Origin: DATMYQ01 sp035560935
GTDB taxonomy: Bacteria; Bacillota; Negativicutes; Sporomusales; Sporomusaceae
Assembly: GCA_035560935.1 (NCBI GenBank)
Contig: DATMYQ010000278.1
Coordinates: forward strand, 1-5,521
Reading direction: 5' to 3'
DNA length: 5,521 nt
Shown here piece by piece: positions 5,106-5,521 of this stretch. The position numbers were made by a program, and so were the translations under genes. The notes beneath the pieces were generated by a model. It was given only the letters and a program-made list of their open reading frames with translations, was not told the DNA's origin and did not search any database. Each line of letters starts with the position of its first letter. Position 1 is the first letter of the stretch.

Positions 5106-5521
5106 ATGTCGAAATTCATTATAAAAACGGTGTTGACGGTGCCGGTGTTTTTCCTTTTGTTGGTCTGTTTTTTCGTTCAGCCCGGCTGGGCGGCCATTCC
5201 GGTGCTTCCGCTGTCGTTTAATGGTTACCGAATCAGTTCTTATGATGTACATATCAAAGTGAACAGCAACAATATCTTGGATGTCACCGAAACGATTATG
5301 GCACATTTTGATCAGGAAAAGCATGGAATTTACCGGACTATCCCCATAATCAACACGACGACCCGGGTTATGGATCAGCAAGAAGTTTGGCGAACCCATA
5401 AATCCCGGGTCAGAAATATTTCGGTTACTGACGAAGCGGCGGGGACCGGAATTCCGTTTCAGAAAAAAGCAGATAAGAACAACCTGATTCTTACGATCGG
5501 CGATCCTGGCGCGACCATAAC
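5106..5521 (+). CDS. DUF2207-family membrane protein, N-terminal part (cut by window edge)
   Basis: 138 residues are visible and the frame is still open at the right edge. A signal peptide is clear: Lys at 3 and 7, hydrophobic core at about 8-24, and probable cleavage near PGWAA (26-30). The exported part starts with a beta-strand pattern typical of the DUF2207 N-terminal domain: YRISSYDVHIKVNSNNILDVTETI, then HGIYRTIP at 73-80, and a late ILTIGD segment. Full-length members usually continue with further domain sequence, membrane helices and a Gly/Ser-rich tail, none of which can be checked here. The family function is unknown. Start is discussed under the RBS entry; ATG 5064 would add 14 charged residues (MRSLLSERRIWEEI). 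The flavin reductase terminator upstream implies a separate promoter, but only a weak candidate (TTGACC 5021-5026, CATTTT 5045-5050) is seen. Confidence 0.87.
   Translation, partial: MSKFIIKTVLTVPVFFLLLVCFFVQPGWAAIPVLPLSFNGYRISSYDVHIKVNSNNILDVTETIMAHFDQEKHGIYRTIPIINTTTRVMDQQEVWRTHKSRVRNISVTDEAAGTGIPFQKKADKNNLILTIGDPGATI

Overview
The window looks like chromosomal DNA of an anaerobic, CO-using bacterium, most likely a Bacillota member of the Negativicutes/Sporomusa type. The evidence is a Ni-carbon monoxide dehydrogenase with its CooF-type ferredoxin, strong GGGAGG-type ribosome binding sites, consensus sigma-A promoters and a tRNA with encoded CCA. The taxonomic call is an inference from gene content and style, not from a marker gene. 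All supported genes lie on the + strand.

Region 1 (1-2546) is a two-gene CO-oxidation unit. cooS (38-1957) is a full-length catalytic subunit in which every B-, C- and D-cluster ligand can be located. After a 12-base gap comes cooF (1970-2485), a four-cluster ferredoxin-like protein expected to take electrons from CooS. A bipartite hairpin follows. No cooC, hydrogenase, acetyl-CoA synthase or oxidoreductase gene is visible, so the electron acceptor lies outside the window. The promoter is also mostly or wholly outside the left edge.

Region 2 (2627-3306) starts with an extended -10 promoter and a small membrane protein carrying a double zinc ribbon. A tRNA-Arg(CCG) gene follows, with its own near-consensus promoter and a very strong intrinsic terminator.

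Region 3 (3307-4183) has a 262-base gap with two good tandem promoter candidates. They lead to an unrecognised protein with two membrane helices, an ectodomain-like region and a charged tail.

Region 4 (4184-4990) is a 207-base spacer without a convincing promoter, then a flavin reductase/flavoredoxin-family protein (start revised to 4391) and a clean terminator.

Region 5 (5106-5521) is the 5' part of a DUF2207-type membrane protein gene with a signal peptide, cut by the window edge.

Overall this reads as ordinary core/metabolic sequence. I see no CRISPR array, insertion sequence, phage gene or defence system. The most distinctive content is the isolated cooS-cooF pair and the doubly promoted unknown membrane protein.
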